Shown piece by piece: positions 27,301 to 41,400 of a DNA stretch of 64,000 nt. The stretch is from Leptasterias polaris (taxonomy: Eukaryota; Echinodermata; Asteroidea; Forcipulatida; Asteriidae). Location: assembly GCA_037783415.1 (NCBI GenBank), contig JAZGTN010000009.1, forward strand, positions 4,340,001 to 4,404,000, in the 5' to 3' direction. The notes under the pieces were generated by a model. It saw only the letters and a program-made list of their open reading frames with translations. It was not told where the DNA came from and made no database searches. The stretch's first letter is position 1. The number at the start of each line of letters is the position of its first letter. The position numbers and the translations under genes were made by a program.

Positions 27301-30300
27301 TAACGGTGAGAGACTCTTCGAACTGCAAGCACGTACACAACGGGCAACAAATACAAAAACACAGGAGCTTACCGATGCTACGTTCAACGCCGGATTTGCA
27401 GCTGAGTACACAAATGATGCAAGGGTTGGTATTTAATTTTTTATGGTAAAAGCTATTTGTTAAAATAACTGTATTTTCCCACTGGAGAGTCCCAATATGG
27501 TGGAGAACATAAGATTTACAAACATTGTCAAATAAAAACTAATGCAGGGCTGTAAAAATCACTTCTTTACATTCCCCAAAAATCTAAAAATTTACCCGGT
27601 TTCCGGGTCCCAGGGGCATAACCCGGGAACTTGTCAAAAACATTGTATTTTTACTAGGATTCTTGTCAATTTTACCCATGTCTGGTGATTTTGACACAGG
27701 TATTCCTGGTCATACCGACTCAAAAATGGGTTGGATCATTTTACCTGTGAGTTTTGGGTGTATTTGCCCTGTTATGGTTTGATAATAATCACAGCCTACC
27801 TGTTACAAGTTTTTAAATTTCTAAAAGTATTCATTCACATAATTATTGCAATAATTTTGAATAAAATGGTTCATTATGAACCTGCTAAATTTCTGCCGCC
27901 CGTCATTATGCTTTTATGCCGTCATTGGGCAGTCGGGTTGGTGTAGTGGTATCTTGCCTCGCCGGGACGCCGGTTCGAATCTTACCAAGAGCACTATGTA
28001 GATTAGGATTTCAGTCCCTGCCTGATCGCGTGGGGTTTCCCTGGAATAATTATCTGAGGTTTTCCTTGCACATCTAAAACTGAATCTTCCATCATTGTCT
28101 TCTCTCTGGGGTTCTTGACTAGTATAGTGATTATAAGTTCGCTTTTCTGAGAGTCTTGTCTTCACAACCAGAATTAATAAATAGAATACATGAAATGAAA
28201 ATTAAATGACACATGACTCAAGACCAGAACCTGAACGAACACTCTGACCAGAAGTTTGAGTCTGGTTCGCTAACAGGACGTTCAGTAACAAAATCCCTTC
28301 TTTGAAAGAGCCGGTTATAATTTACCCACTTCCTATTATGATTTGTGTTTTAGATTGAAATCAAATTGAATGAAACAGCAACTGGTCTGATAACAACCGT
28401 AAATGGTGAAGTAGTAACGCCAACTGCAGATGGTAAGACAGCTAGTTTAATACTTTAAAAAATATTATAAAAACCCCAAAACACAATAGTAATTATATTT
28501 GTTAACATGATGCAACCATAAACTTAAACGCACAACGCCAAACGCACAATGTGTGTCTACCATTTTTACCATTTTGGGAGTCATGTATGACTTCCAAAAT
28601 GGCAGCCAGGGTAGGCGCATGTTAGTGCACACAGTCTTATACACGCATAGTTTCTGGGATTTGTCATTCTTGTTATATTATTAATCCCTTTCTAAATATT
28701 TTCCTTATGAGTAAGCTAGTTTAACAAAGAAAACATATTTTAGGAACCTTTGTTCCATTGTTGAAGAATCCCCACATCGGTGCATGCGCCTACCCACTGG
28801 GCGTTGTGCAAGGGGTCATTACATGATAAAATAAAGCTTGTCGCATGTTCCACAAATCAAGTGACAAAGATCTTTATGTATGCTATTTAACAATGAAGAT
28901 ATATTTTGTTGTATGATTTTGTTTTTCAGGAATACTGATTGGCAATTTCACTGTATCAATGGAAGAGGATCCGCCCAAAGTCAATGCTGTTTATAAGGAG
29001 GGTATCCAGTTTTCAGTCACTGTTGGTGACGGTTTTGCTGACGTTACTGTGCAGTTGGATGAACAGTATAAAAACAGAACTGGTGGACTAATGGGTAATA
29101 CATAGATCCATTGGGTTATTGTGTACTTAAAGGCAGGGTGTACTTTTGGGAACTTCCCCACAAGTTAATTTCTGTATAAATCTTACTTGGTACAGAACAC
29201 TGGAGAGCTGTTGATATTGTGAAACATTTATTTTGGCTTGATATATATATGATTAGAGGGGAATTTGAACTAACGACCTCCGGATTAACGTGCCGGCGCT
29301 CTACCAACTGGGCTATCAAGCCCTTTGTTGGCGGTATGTCTATTAATTTTTGTTAATATCTTTGTTTGGGGGTGCCAGTCAGAAGCCATTCAACCGTTAA
29401 CTGCCTTGTAGCCAGGGATCACACCCAAATATACGACACAACTTGAGAAGCTGCAGCCAGGGGATCACCGATAAGATAATGCGACTTTTTATTGTTGTTA
29501 ACAATGTTATAAACAATCTCCTTTGAAAGTAAATGTAATTTTTGAGAAGAGGGTAATTTTTTAACTAAATATTTTGATCTGAAAAAGGCTTCAGCTCTCA
29601 GGTATCTGAAAGCACACAATTCTAATTAACAAAGGTGTTTTGGGTATTTTTTGTGTCAACTATTTTCTCACATTTTTGATGACCAATTGATCTTCAATTG
29701 TCACAGGTTTGTTATTTTATGAATATGTTGGAATACAAAAAGTTAGGATACAGTTCTTAGAAAATTCCTAAATGTATACCCTGACTTTAAAGGTTTTGTG
29801 TAGGCCCCTATATCAAAGTCTCTAGTTTCATCAATGTTCTTAACCATTTTTGGTTTTAGGTCAGAAGAATTGGGAAAGAGGACTCGGCTTTCATTGTAAT
29901 TTGTTAGTGTCATGCTATTTGTTCAGTGATCTATCTACATGTATATAAAAGACTCATCTACATGTATCTCTACTTTGAAACTTTACTGTGAATGGTTAAT
30001 TCGGTTGTCACTATGCCCGGTACTGCATCAATTGGTTACTATCAAATTAAAAAGCATCACAAACTGCTTCAAAAAGATGCAGAGATGATCATTTGCCTCC
30101 TTCTAGCACTTTTCCCAGCAGCCTGACCAAATAGCTATTCTAAACCACTTAACTTCACATGTTTTGTTTGGCATGAAGTGGCTGAGCAGTCAAGAACACT
30201 GGAATCAAAGTCTGGTGTTTCTGAGCAGCAGAGTGTTGGTTTGAGTACCGGTTTTCACACCTGTGTCCTTAAGCAAGACACTTAACTAATATTGCTCTGT

Positions 30301-33300
30301 CCTTCGGATGGGATGTGAGGATGTGTTGTGTAAAAGAACACAATCAAACTTATCACTGTCTTTTGATTATGTACACTTTGTGATCCTAACTTTTAATGTT
30401 CGGTAATGTTATTGTATATACCTTTTTAACATGTGTAAATTTGAATTGTTTCGGCCTATTGGATGCTTTAATTTGAATCTGTTTACAGAGGAAGAGTCCT
30501 ATATAGGGCTAGCTGGCATGGTATCATTCCAAACCACGCGGCAATAGATGATATTGAATTTTCAGACAGTCCATAGGGTTGACTGTTTGCTGTGATGATG
30601 CATTCAAAATTTCTATCATATTATAAGCTGGGAAATGATACCAAGAAATTAGTCGTTGATATTTTGCAAGAATTGAAATGATCTTTCGCATGTAAGTTTT
30701 AATCGGAGAAACTTTGTTGATTTTTAACTAAGGTACTTGGGATGATGATGTGACAAATGAAGCAATGCAACGGAACGGCACTATGGTCCAACCTACAGGG
30801 TCATCCGGGGAGATGGTTGAGCCAGATTACTACAAGTTCGGTGACACATGTAGGTGTAGTTTCTTTTGCAATATGTTTTCTTATTTGATCTTTATTCTTT
30901 GTGAAGATCAAGTTTACATCAGATATTGCTGTTATTGTTCTTTGATTTACAAACTAAAACAGATTACTTTATTGTAATGGATGGATACAAGGAATTGCCC
31001 AACAACATTCAATCACTGAGTTGTAAACATGATGACTCGGTCTGTGTCATGGTTATTTAGTCCATGTGCTGATCATGCTTGTTCCGATCATGCTTGTTCC
31101 GATCATGCTTGAGCAAATATGGGATATATATTATATTTAAATGCAACATTTTGTAGGGAAACTAACACACTAAAACATCAATACAAGCAGCTTGCAGTAT
31201 GACTAGGGTGTCTGTTAGAATACAAACTATCCCACACAGTTGCAGTGGACAAAGTCAAGCTACGGGCTTGACCCTAAAGGACAGGTACTCTCTGATCCTT
31301 GCTCTATGTAGGTACACCCAAAGGTGCTCTTTGTGTATTATTAGTGTAGCACAATTCAGACCAAGTGTGTCTAGTGCACTGTTGGTGTACGTTGCAAAAT
31401 AACAAATAAAATTTGATGCTGTATTGGTGCTGTATTTTAAATTGGTACACTTTCGGTGCAGAAAACAGGTGCACAAAAAGTACACCTGAACTGTGCCAAA
31501 CACCTTGGTGTCAACCAGAGTTGGCAATACTGGGGTACCCTTTTTGTAGTAGTAATTCTAAAGACAAAACAAACTTCCATCCAATTTGGTCAACATGACC
31601 CTGTACAATGACCATGGATTCGGGGCAGATGTCTTTGACCCGGATACGACCATTTGGTGCTTGATATGGGTCATGGTGTACTCTCCTATTGTGTCTTCAT
31701 TCTGTGTTTGAAATCTCAAGAATTATTTTGAAGATTTTAGGGGTGGGGTGTACTCTGTACAGTAGGAAAATAGTGTATACATGTTTTGGGAACATGAGGA
31801 AGGGATACCATCTGCCCTGTACCGAGCATGGTTATAGACGACGTGTCAAGTTTGTCAAAAATTTTGAGAACTCACCTGCATTTGAGAGGTTTGCTCATGT
31901 GGATTTTTCTTTGGGTCAACTCACAACCAGCACATTGAACAGTGTAGTACGAGATTAAGTTTTCAGTATTACGTTTCATGTATTTATTTAATTTATCTCA
32001 TCAAAAAGGGCGCGTAACTGAAGCCGATTCTCTCTTCTACTACATTGCACCTGACAATTGGGCTTCCATGAATGATCTTACCTTCGTCCCAAAATTCCTG
32101 GAGGACCTAAAGAGGGAAGCAGACCCCGCGGATCTTGCGTCTGCTGAAACGTCTTGTGGAAAAAATACCATGTGTCTCTTTGATACTCTGGCCACGGCCG
32201 ATGAGGAAATTGGTAAAGGGACTTTGAATTTGAATAACATGATCAAAGCGGATATAAAATCTGCCAGTAAGTATAGTAAACTATAATGTTTTATTTTATT
32301 GTTATTATTACTATTGTTTCATTTTATCACAGCATGCAAATTATTATTATTATTGTTATTGTTTGTTGTTGCTATTGAACCTACCAATCCTAGTACATGG
32401 GACCTACGGTTTAATGTCTTAGTATCTGAAGGGTGGGAGCAAAAATGGTAAAGTATTTTGCTCAATGACACAGGTGCCACTACCGGGACTCAAACCTACA
32501 CTCAGCTGATCAGAAACACCAACAGAGACCGCTGGCCACGAACTTGCCACGATTGAATACATTTGATTTTTAATTTTTTGAAGTCGTTAGCCCTGCATGT
32601 TATAACAGAGCTGTCTGGCACACAAGACCCAAGTTATGGTGCTCTGATCGGTAGATTGTAGGTTTGAGTCCTGGTCTTAATATTTTGTTTTTCCATCACT
32701 CAATACATTCGATCATTATTGCTTCGTCCTTACGACTGGACGAGACGCCTTGAGTCCGGTGTGTTGTGTAATGCACGTAAAAGAACCTAGTATAACACAT
32801 CGTCAAAAGAAAGGGATTTGCCCCGGTGTTTTCTGGCACGGTAGGCTGGAAATCGTACCAAATTACCTTGCAAAGAACCCTCGGTTCTATATAAATGGGT
32901 CTCGTAGTTCTCATGCTCACCATAGGCATTTTTGTTGTAAACAAAACACTGATCGAATATCAACACCTTTAGCGCATTCTGTGACATGTACCGACGCTAC
33001 ACAAATCCTTGTCAATACTGTTTACTTTTTCAACTGTCATTGTTTTGCATTACCTACCAATATGACCAACAGCAGGTTTATATTGAATAATAGTAAATGA
33101 ACTTTTCCCTTTGTCTGCTGTTCAACGGAAATTCTCTTAATACAACAACTTTGCCATGTTCAATGAACTCTTTTATGTGAACACTAAATTAACAAACTAA
33201 ACGACTTATTTAACTACCTAGTATAGTGCATGCATATGATTGATCAATAAACACCTGAAAAGTTGTGAAAAGAGTGAAACTGGTACTAAAACAAGTAAGG

Positions 33301-35425
33301 ATGGGAGTAAAGAAGAATTAATTGAACTTGCCCCCAACACGAACCCTACAATGAGAAGATACAAACAAATTATTATAAATTTTTTTTCAGAGGTAAATTT
33401 TCACATTTTGTTGCTAAGGAATAACTACCTAAATCGCAAAAGATTTGTTTTTAAATATTGTTTTTAAATATTGAAACACGTAGCAGATGGGTTGTATTGC
33501 AGGTGTGATTTTTTTAGTAAATCATGAATATATAAAAAGTCAAAAACTTTTCCAACCGGCTTTTGTTAATATTTGGAGTGAAATTGAGTAATGTTGGAGT
33601 TGTTAATGAAAGGATTACGTTTCAACAATAGGGTTGGTGGTAGAACTAAAATATTCATCACTTTTGGTTTGTTTCCCCTTAGCCAATTTCCCGCCAAACG
33701 TGACACTCATCGACGCTATCAACGTCACTGCTGGTGAGACGTTTACCATACAGATTGACGCGTTTGATCCAGACGGGGATGATATCACCTTTGAGTTGCT
33801 GGATGATACCGTTGCAAACACATCCATATCAGCTGAAGGTCAGTAAAGCTGTGAACAGGAGCAGGAAGTTTAAGTAGAGTTTAGGAAAATCTCCAGTTGA
33901 CCTAGCCACTGGTCTCTTAGAGGGAAAATAATGAAAGGTAAATGAAAAGAGTTCTATACACACATCAAAAACGTGAACATGCCCAGTTACGTTATCATGG
34001 ATGACAAATATAACATTCTTCTGTTTTGAGTGGTGTCTTCGGTCAACGATGTTATGACAGAGTTGTCCGGCAGATCTCCTCGTCAGTCCTGCATGTCGGT
34101 ATTTCATCTGCTGTCACAAACCCAGTGTCCCTTCTTGGTATGCCTCTTTATTATTTATCCTTTCACCAACATGTGATAGTCTGGTCTTTTCTCTAAGCCA
34201 ATGCAAAATAACCCCAAATATTGGAGTACTGAATTTGATCTCATCCCCCCCCCCCAACATCAAAAGTGTAAATTATAATCTGACGATTGTTTTTAGACAT
34301 TTTGAATTGCACGAGGAGAAAACTTCCTGTATTGTCTTGCTGTTGTAGGTTTGTTCACGTGGACACCCATGGACAAGTCAAAGGTACAGATTGGTTTCAT
34401 GGTATCAGACGAGACTTCCAATACAACAGTGGAGCCGATTGTCAACCTGTGCGAATGCAAGAACAGCGGAGAATGTAGTTTTGGTGAATATGCCGATGAG
34501 ACAAACCTCTTGGAGGACACTTTTCGGGTGAGTACTTCACAAAGAGGAAAATCTTTACAAAAATTATACAAAAGTACAAAAAGGTGATTTTACACATTTT
34601 GGATGTTATTATTGACATCAATAAATTTACGAAATTTTACGAAATTTACAATTTTGCGTTTTCACGAACAGCCACATTACGATTTGCCAGCTTTTACAGT
34701 GTGGTACATAGCGCTGGGACTGCCAAAAACAAATATCTTCCCTTTTTCCAGTTTTCACAAAGAGACAATTTGTATGACCTAAAGCCCAAATCCCAATTGG
34801 GACCTCGATATAGAGACGTCGTACCTATCATTGGCTTACAGAGTTTCGCGTGCACATTCCATTGTTTGAACATTTATAAAAATTAAAGGCCCCAGATATG
34901 TAGAATTGGCAATTTACTAAAGGAATCCACACACATTCGAAAGCAAACTATTTAAATTTATGCTTTTGTTTTGAAACTGGAATTTGTATAAACATTGTTC
35001 AGGTGGTGCTTTGTGAATGTACACCTGGGTGGTCTGGTGAGTTCTGCGAATTGAACTTTGATGCGTGTGAGGCCACTCCCTGTTTCACGGGAGTTCTTTG
35101 TCTTGATGACGACCCACCATCAGTGAACAGTACATGCGGACCATGCCCTGCTGGCTTGGAGGGTGACGGGATAATTTGCCAAGGTTTGCTGCTTGCATTT
35201 CGTTACTCTATAGTTAGGCCCTATACTACCCATTCCATTTGTTTCTGTCTGTACATTGACCAATTTCATGGCATGTAGTGCACGAGCCTATCCTGTCCGA
35301 ATTGTTGTGAGTCAAAATGTACACAAAGAAAATTTCTTCAAGGAGTCAGAGTGCACGTTTTTTCTGAGGTTGTTATTTTAAAAACTTGTCTTACAACTGT
35401 ACAATAACCATGCCTCAACAGCCTT

Positions 35426-35462
<37 letters not shown>

Positions 35463-38400
35463 TTGTTAAGTATGGGAAAGTAAAGGGCAATTATTGTTAT
35501 CACTGTAGTGGAGTAAGACAATGATTTTACCAATGTTCGGTTGAAAGACATCTAAAGGAAGAGAAATTGGTTTGCCGATTAACACCAATATCTACTTTAT
35601 CTACTAGATTTTTATTATAAGAACTGTTATATGATGTATTATTAATAGCAATAATTATTGTTATATACTTCTGGTAAACAAGGCCGCACTCCCAATGAAC
35701 AGAAAAGGACCCACAAAGATGGCGGGTTGTAGCCCATAAATCTCAACCGTATTTAAGCGTTTTTGAAGATTACAGGATATGTTTTCTATAACATAACTCC
35801 GATTTTCTTACATGTAGATATTGACGAATGTGAACTGTACAAAAATGACACGGCAAGTAACGGCGGGAAAGGCTGTGATCAACTCTGCGACAATACCCTC
35901 ATGGATTTTAACTGCAGCTGTCGTTCTGGATTTTCTTTGTACATTGATAGCAGGAGGTGTATAGGTAGGTTCAGGCCGATAAGGATGCTCAAATAAAAAA
36001 ATAAAAAATTATGTTGGATCCCGATACATTTCAAACCCTTTCTGTGTGACATCACATTCTAAAACAGCACCCTTATTTAGTTCGACTAATATCATTGGTG
36101 AGAGGTTTGCAGTTCACGTGCACGTTAGTTACCCTTATTTACCCTTATTTGACCTCGGTGATTAAGGGCAAAAGAGCGGGGTGTGTGGAAGCTTTGGTGG
36201 TTTTTGTACCTTTAAAGTATTCCCCATCTCCCCAGTGAAATCACTTGGATGAATAAAATGTTAGTCAAGCACATTCTTTAAAGTATTTTTGCTCATTAAC
36301 TAGTAGTAATGGGAACCTCCGATTACAGATTGTTGATGTGGGTGATCAACAAACTGTGCATCTGTTTGGGTACTGGTGCGGCATACTTCGAAAGAGTTGA
36401 GATTATGTGATGACTCTTAGAGTCGTATAAACAAGAATAAATACAGTTTTGGGAGATTTTAGAGATCTAAATGACAATTAAGGGGCCTACATACTTAAGA
36501 CACAGTTTAACATATCTTGTTATTGATAGGAACATGTTTTAAGAAATCTGATGTTACTTTAGTTTCAAAATCCTACAGTAATCTGCTTAGGAATTCTAGG
36601 AAGTATCAATAAAATGTTTCCCCTTTTTGTGTGTTAATCAAGACGTAAATGAGTGTGATCTTCAGACTGACAACTGTTCTAGTGTCGCCACCTGTGTCAA
36701 CACGCACGGTGCATTTAGTTGCAACTGCGATGATGGTTTTGTTGACTTCTTTGGAGATGGAACAGTATGCACAGGTATCGTGACTCTTATTCAAGTCGAC
36801 CTTGCTAGATTTATATTTTGGAAACTCTTTCTTATACCACAATTTGTTTTGGGTAATACAAGTAACCCTCATTCACGATTGAGAACAATCTGGGGACAGA
36901 TGTTCCATTTGCAAGGTCCATGCACAGCTTTCTTTGGGGACCGAACTTGAACGGTATGCAGGGATATGAAATCTCACTGAGCTCAAAGCCCGGTTCATAC
37001 TTTACTTGAAAGTGAATGCGAATCAGCAGGCCTACACAAACATCAAGTATGCTCTGTTTTACCCCAATTGTGGCGTAAGAAAACTCCTTCTCTTTTGCAA
37101 GTTGCGTGACGTAAGAACCGGGCAGCGGGCAAAACGCGTTGAAATAATGTTGTCTAAACGTCAATTTTCTACGTTGAAATAGCTTTGAATAATGTTTGGA
37201 TTTGCAAATTGAATTAATGTTGAAAAGTAGACAGAGAAGCAATATCGAAATCAATACGTTGATTCAATAGTCGGCATTTACACATTGTTTAAGCGTCAAA
37301 TTTATATGTTGAAATGACGTTTGATAATGGTTGGATTTGCAAATTGAAAATAACATCGAAATGCTGACGTAAAAGCAACGTGGAAATCACCACGTTGATT
37401 CAATGTCGGCATTTATACGTTGTTTAAACGTCAAATTTGTTCATTGAAATAGCATTGAATAATGAGTGTATTTGCACATTGAAATAACGTCAAAATGCTG
37501 AGGTAAAAACAACGTGGAATTCACTATGTTGATTCAATGTCGGCATCAATTTTATACATTTGAAATATTGTTGAATAATGATTGGATTTGCAAATTAAAT
37601 AATGTTGAAATGTGACATTGTAACAACGTAATCTCAGACGATACGCCTGAGACTTGCACAAAACAATCAAGAAGCATTGCGCTATTGTTGTGTCTTTCAT
37701 CATCTGCTTCCAAGAACAACCCCCAGCAAGTAAGCAGGCCTTTTTGCTTTGCGCAATGCGTAAATGTGGTGTGCGCAATGCATAGTGTGCAATTCGTATG
37801 AATGAAAGTACTTGCCAAGCAACTAATTCCATGTTTCCGAATTGCGAACTGCATAGTCGGTAAAAATAACGAGCATTGCTTGGCGTTTATTTTATTTTTT
37901 ATGAATTGCGCAGTACGCGTTGCGCACAGCGCACGACAGACCTGTTGATTTCCGGCCTAATGGTGGGTGTTAAATGAAAGTTGCTTCTCTGCAACCAGGA
38001 TTGTAAACCGCTACTGTATATAGGAATCATTAGAATGGGTATTGTAGCAAGTCCTTCCCTCATTTATCAAATTAATAATTATTGGTTTGTTTTTCCCGCC
38101 GCCCTTTGTAGACATAAATGAATGCGACCGAAATGACACGTGTGACACCAATGCTGACTGTCAGAACACAGAAGGTTCATTTTTGTGTTCCTGCCACCAG
38201 GGGTACGAGGGGAGTGGAATCATGTGTCAAGGTAAGTCTGTTTGTACTCTTTTGTTTTGTATTGTAAGCCTGAATGACAAATTTTCAGAAAAAAGTCCCT
38301 TACTGAAGTAGAAAAGATCAGGTATGCAAAATTGTTGGTGTTGCAAATTCCTTGGAACTTCAGTATAACACAGATAATCCACTTAGTCCTCCTGTACGCA

Positions 38401-41400
38401 ACCTCTTTCATTAAACGTTAAACCACCTGTTTCTCAATCAATACTGCACCAGACTCCCAGCTAAATATGTGACCATTTGGAATGCTAATCCCCACTGGCA
38501 CTTCCCTTTCATTACTTGCCATACAATCACTCAATAATTAAAAAGCACGCTAGAGAGATGGTCTTCATCCCTGGCTTCAAAGCTGTGGAATGATCCAGCA
38601 AAGCCTCTCAGGAACTCAATCTTCAACTTCTTAGTTCAGAAGGAAATGTTACGGTCACATACCTCTTCATCTAAGTTTCTTCTTGTGTATGGTTTGTATT
38701 ATTGGGCAATCTTCACGTTTTCTATTCCTTTGTTTATTTAATCATTACCAATAGATGTGAATGAGTGTACCCGGGATCTCCATGACTGTCACGAGAAAGC
38801 AACTTGTGATAACACTGAAGGAGCATTCACTTGTAGCTGCAACAGCGGCTGGTCTGGTAACGGCACCGTCTGCACTAACATTGATGAGTGTGGCCGGTCA
38901 GTACCACCCTGTCACTCGAACGCCAAATGCGTGGATACACTTGGCTCATTTACTTGCACATGTAATGCTGGCTATACAGGAAATGGGGAAACGTGCACGA
39001 GTAAGTAAAGTTTCAATTATTGACTATTAACATAACATAACAATTGAAATATATGTTCAGTTAGCAGTAACACCATGTTTGTCTACTTAGTTGTGCAAAT
39101 TTCTTCTTGAAAAATGTTTTTTTAGTTATTATAATGCTGTGGAGTAGTATCTGGAACTCGGGAGGCGACTTAATTCTAAAACGAACTGCCCCGCTTATAC
39201 TACCTTGAAAGGTGGGAAATTGGCCAGGACTGCTACTTTCACTCAGTGGATCAAGGGGACTTCTCATTATTAACTTCACTGCCGATCAGAGCAGGGCTGA
39301 CTCCACACTGAAACATGTGAATCCCTTTAGAAAGATCAGCATCTTAAACACTTTCTAGTCTCTTGATGATGACTAGGAGAGCAGGCTTGTCAAAACGTTT
39401 GCACCAAAAACTCACTCATCAGCAGTGAATTTAATAACTAAAAATGTGTCCTCTTTCGAATCCTAGAAGAAAGAAAAGTCCACGATAATTTAAAGTTAAA
39501 TTAAATCTCAGTTGATTAGTTGATAGAAGTGTTGACACAAGTACCTGTGTTTTGTTTTGTTTTGATAATAAACAATTGTTGACATCAACAATTTTCTTAA
39601 TTTAATAGACATTGATGAGTGTGCACTGGGGACCGATGACTGCAAACAAAGCTGTTCCGACACTGAGGGTTCCTTTACATGCACCTGTTTTGATGGGTTC
39701 GAGATGAAGGATGGAGCTTGCGTTGGTAAGTCATGACTTGGCCATCAGGCTAGACTTGATTTCAAGTCTGAGATCGCGGTTATTTCTCTGCATCAGCCAC
39801 ACAAAATTTCCCCCGCAGAATGGCTATCACGCGGTCTCAGCTCGCAATCTCAGACTTGACCCCCTTGTGATATGGGATATTCATTTATTCACAACTGACA
39901 TTTTACATAACAACACTATGCCAGAAAGATGGCCAATCAGGAGGCCACAAAACTCCTGCTGGTTGCGTCTATTCCCAATAGGTTAATCACTTCAGCATTT
40001 TCTGTAAAATCGATTGAGTCATTGTTTTTAATTTTTATAGTGCTTTGTACGTATGCTATTTCTAATTTATACATAAAATAATACTAGATGTATTCTTAAA
40101 ATATTGAAAAATAAACATAACCAATAACCTGATCCCTACTAGACGAAAAACTGTGTTCCCTTTATTTGAATGGAATCGTCTAATGATTTTCCCAACGTTT
40201 TTATTTATTTTGAATTTAAAAACTAGAATCACTTTGGGTTTTTTGTTTCCAAACTGTAAGTTGAATCATCACTGAGCAGAGGCAGATGTGATTCAATGTT
40301 GTATTTCTGTACTATATCCCGTGGTATAAACGGTCAAGTTTGAATGTGCATTTTATTGACGGCTTCTGAGATTCTGACCAATCAGAGTGTTCCGTCCACT
40401 TTTGGACTAATTCGCCATAGGGTGTGTACAAACCGAAAAACAATGTTCCCAAGTCTGTGATCGTAGGCCAAAGACGGTGCCCAGTGGGCACACAACGTTA
40501 TTTCAACGTTGAATTTTGGTTGATATGGCGTCACAACGTCGAAATACCATAAAACAACGTTATTTCAACGTCATATTTACGATGTTTGTTTTAAGTTGTA
40601 GTTTGACGTTGTGTAAACGTTGGAAAAGTGTTGAAATAACGTCGCGATTATAACAACCAAAAAACAATGTTGATCCAACGTCAATTTGGCAACGTAGTTT
40701 CAACGTATACTAATTAACGTTGATGCAATGTTGGATAAAGGTTGTTATTGCGTCGCGATAATAACAACCTAAAATCAATGTTGATCCAACGTCATTCTGG
40801 TAACGTTGTTTCAATGTAACGTTTTTGACGTATGAACAATGTTGGATAAAGGTTGTTATTGCGTCGCGATAATAACAACCTAAAATCGATGTTGATCCAA
40901 CGTCATTCTGGTAACGTTTTTTCCACGTAACAATTTTGACGTATGTACAATGTTGGATAAAGGTTGTTATTGCGTCGCGATAATACTCAACCTAAAATCA
41001 ATGTTTTGATCCAACGTCATTCTGGGAACGTTTTTTCCACGTAATGATTTTTACGTATGTACAATGTTGGATAAAGGTTGTTATTGCGTCGCGATAATAA
41101 CAACCTAAAATCAATGTTGATCCAACGTCTTTCTGGTAACGTTGTTTCAATGTAACGTTTTTGGCCTATGTGCAATGTTGGATAAAGGTAGTTTTTGCGT
41201 CGCGATAATAACAACCTAAAATCAATGTTGATCCAACGTCTTTCTGGTAACGTTGTTTCAATGTAACGTTTTTGGCCTATGTGCAATGTTGGATAAAGGT
41301 TGTTATTGCGTCGCGATAATAACAACCTAAAATCAATGTTGATCCAACGTCATTCTGGGAACGTTTTTTCCACGTAATGATTTTTACGTATGAACAATGT

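Larger units (their letters stand above)
29095..30732. other. Intron 32
   Basis: Apart from the MITE/SINE nest and the SINE at 30175, no exon was recognised. Confidence 0.6.

Noticed and set aside
29235..29325. tRNA gene (Asn-like) on the minus strand
   Set aside because: Base 33 is not T, the anticodon stem has a mismatch, and copies occur as SINE heads elsewhere.
32750..33100. 116-codon open frame
   Set aside because: It coincides with the SINE core and continues into plain intron.
41017..41325. 102-codon repetitive open frame on the minus strand
   Set aside because: It lies in the 111-bp satellite; the period is a multiple of three, so the frame stays open by chance. No initiation context or homology.
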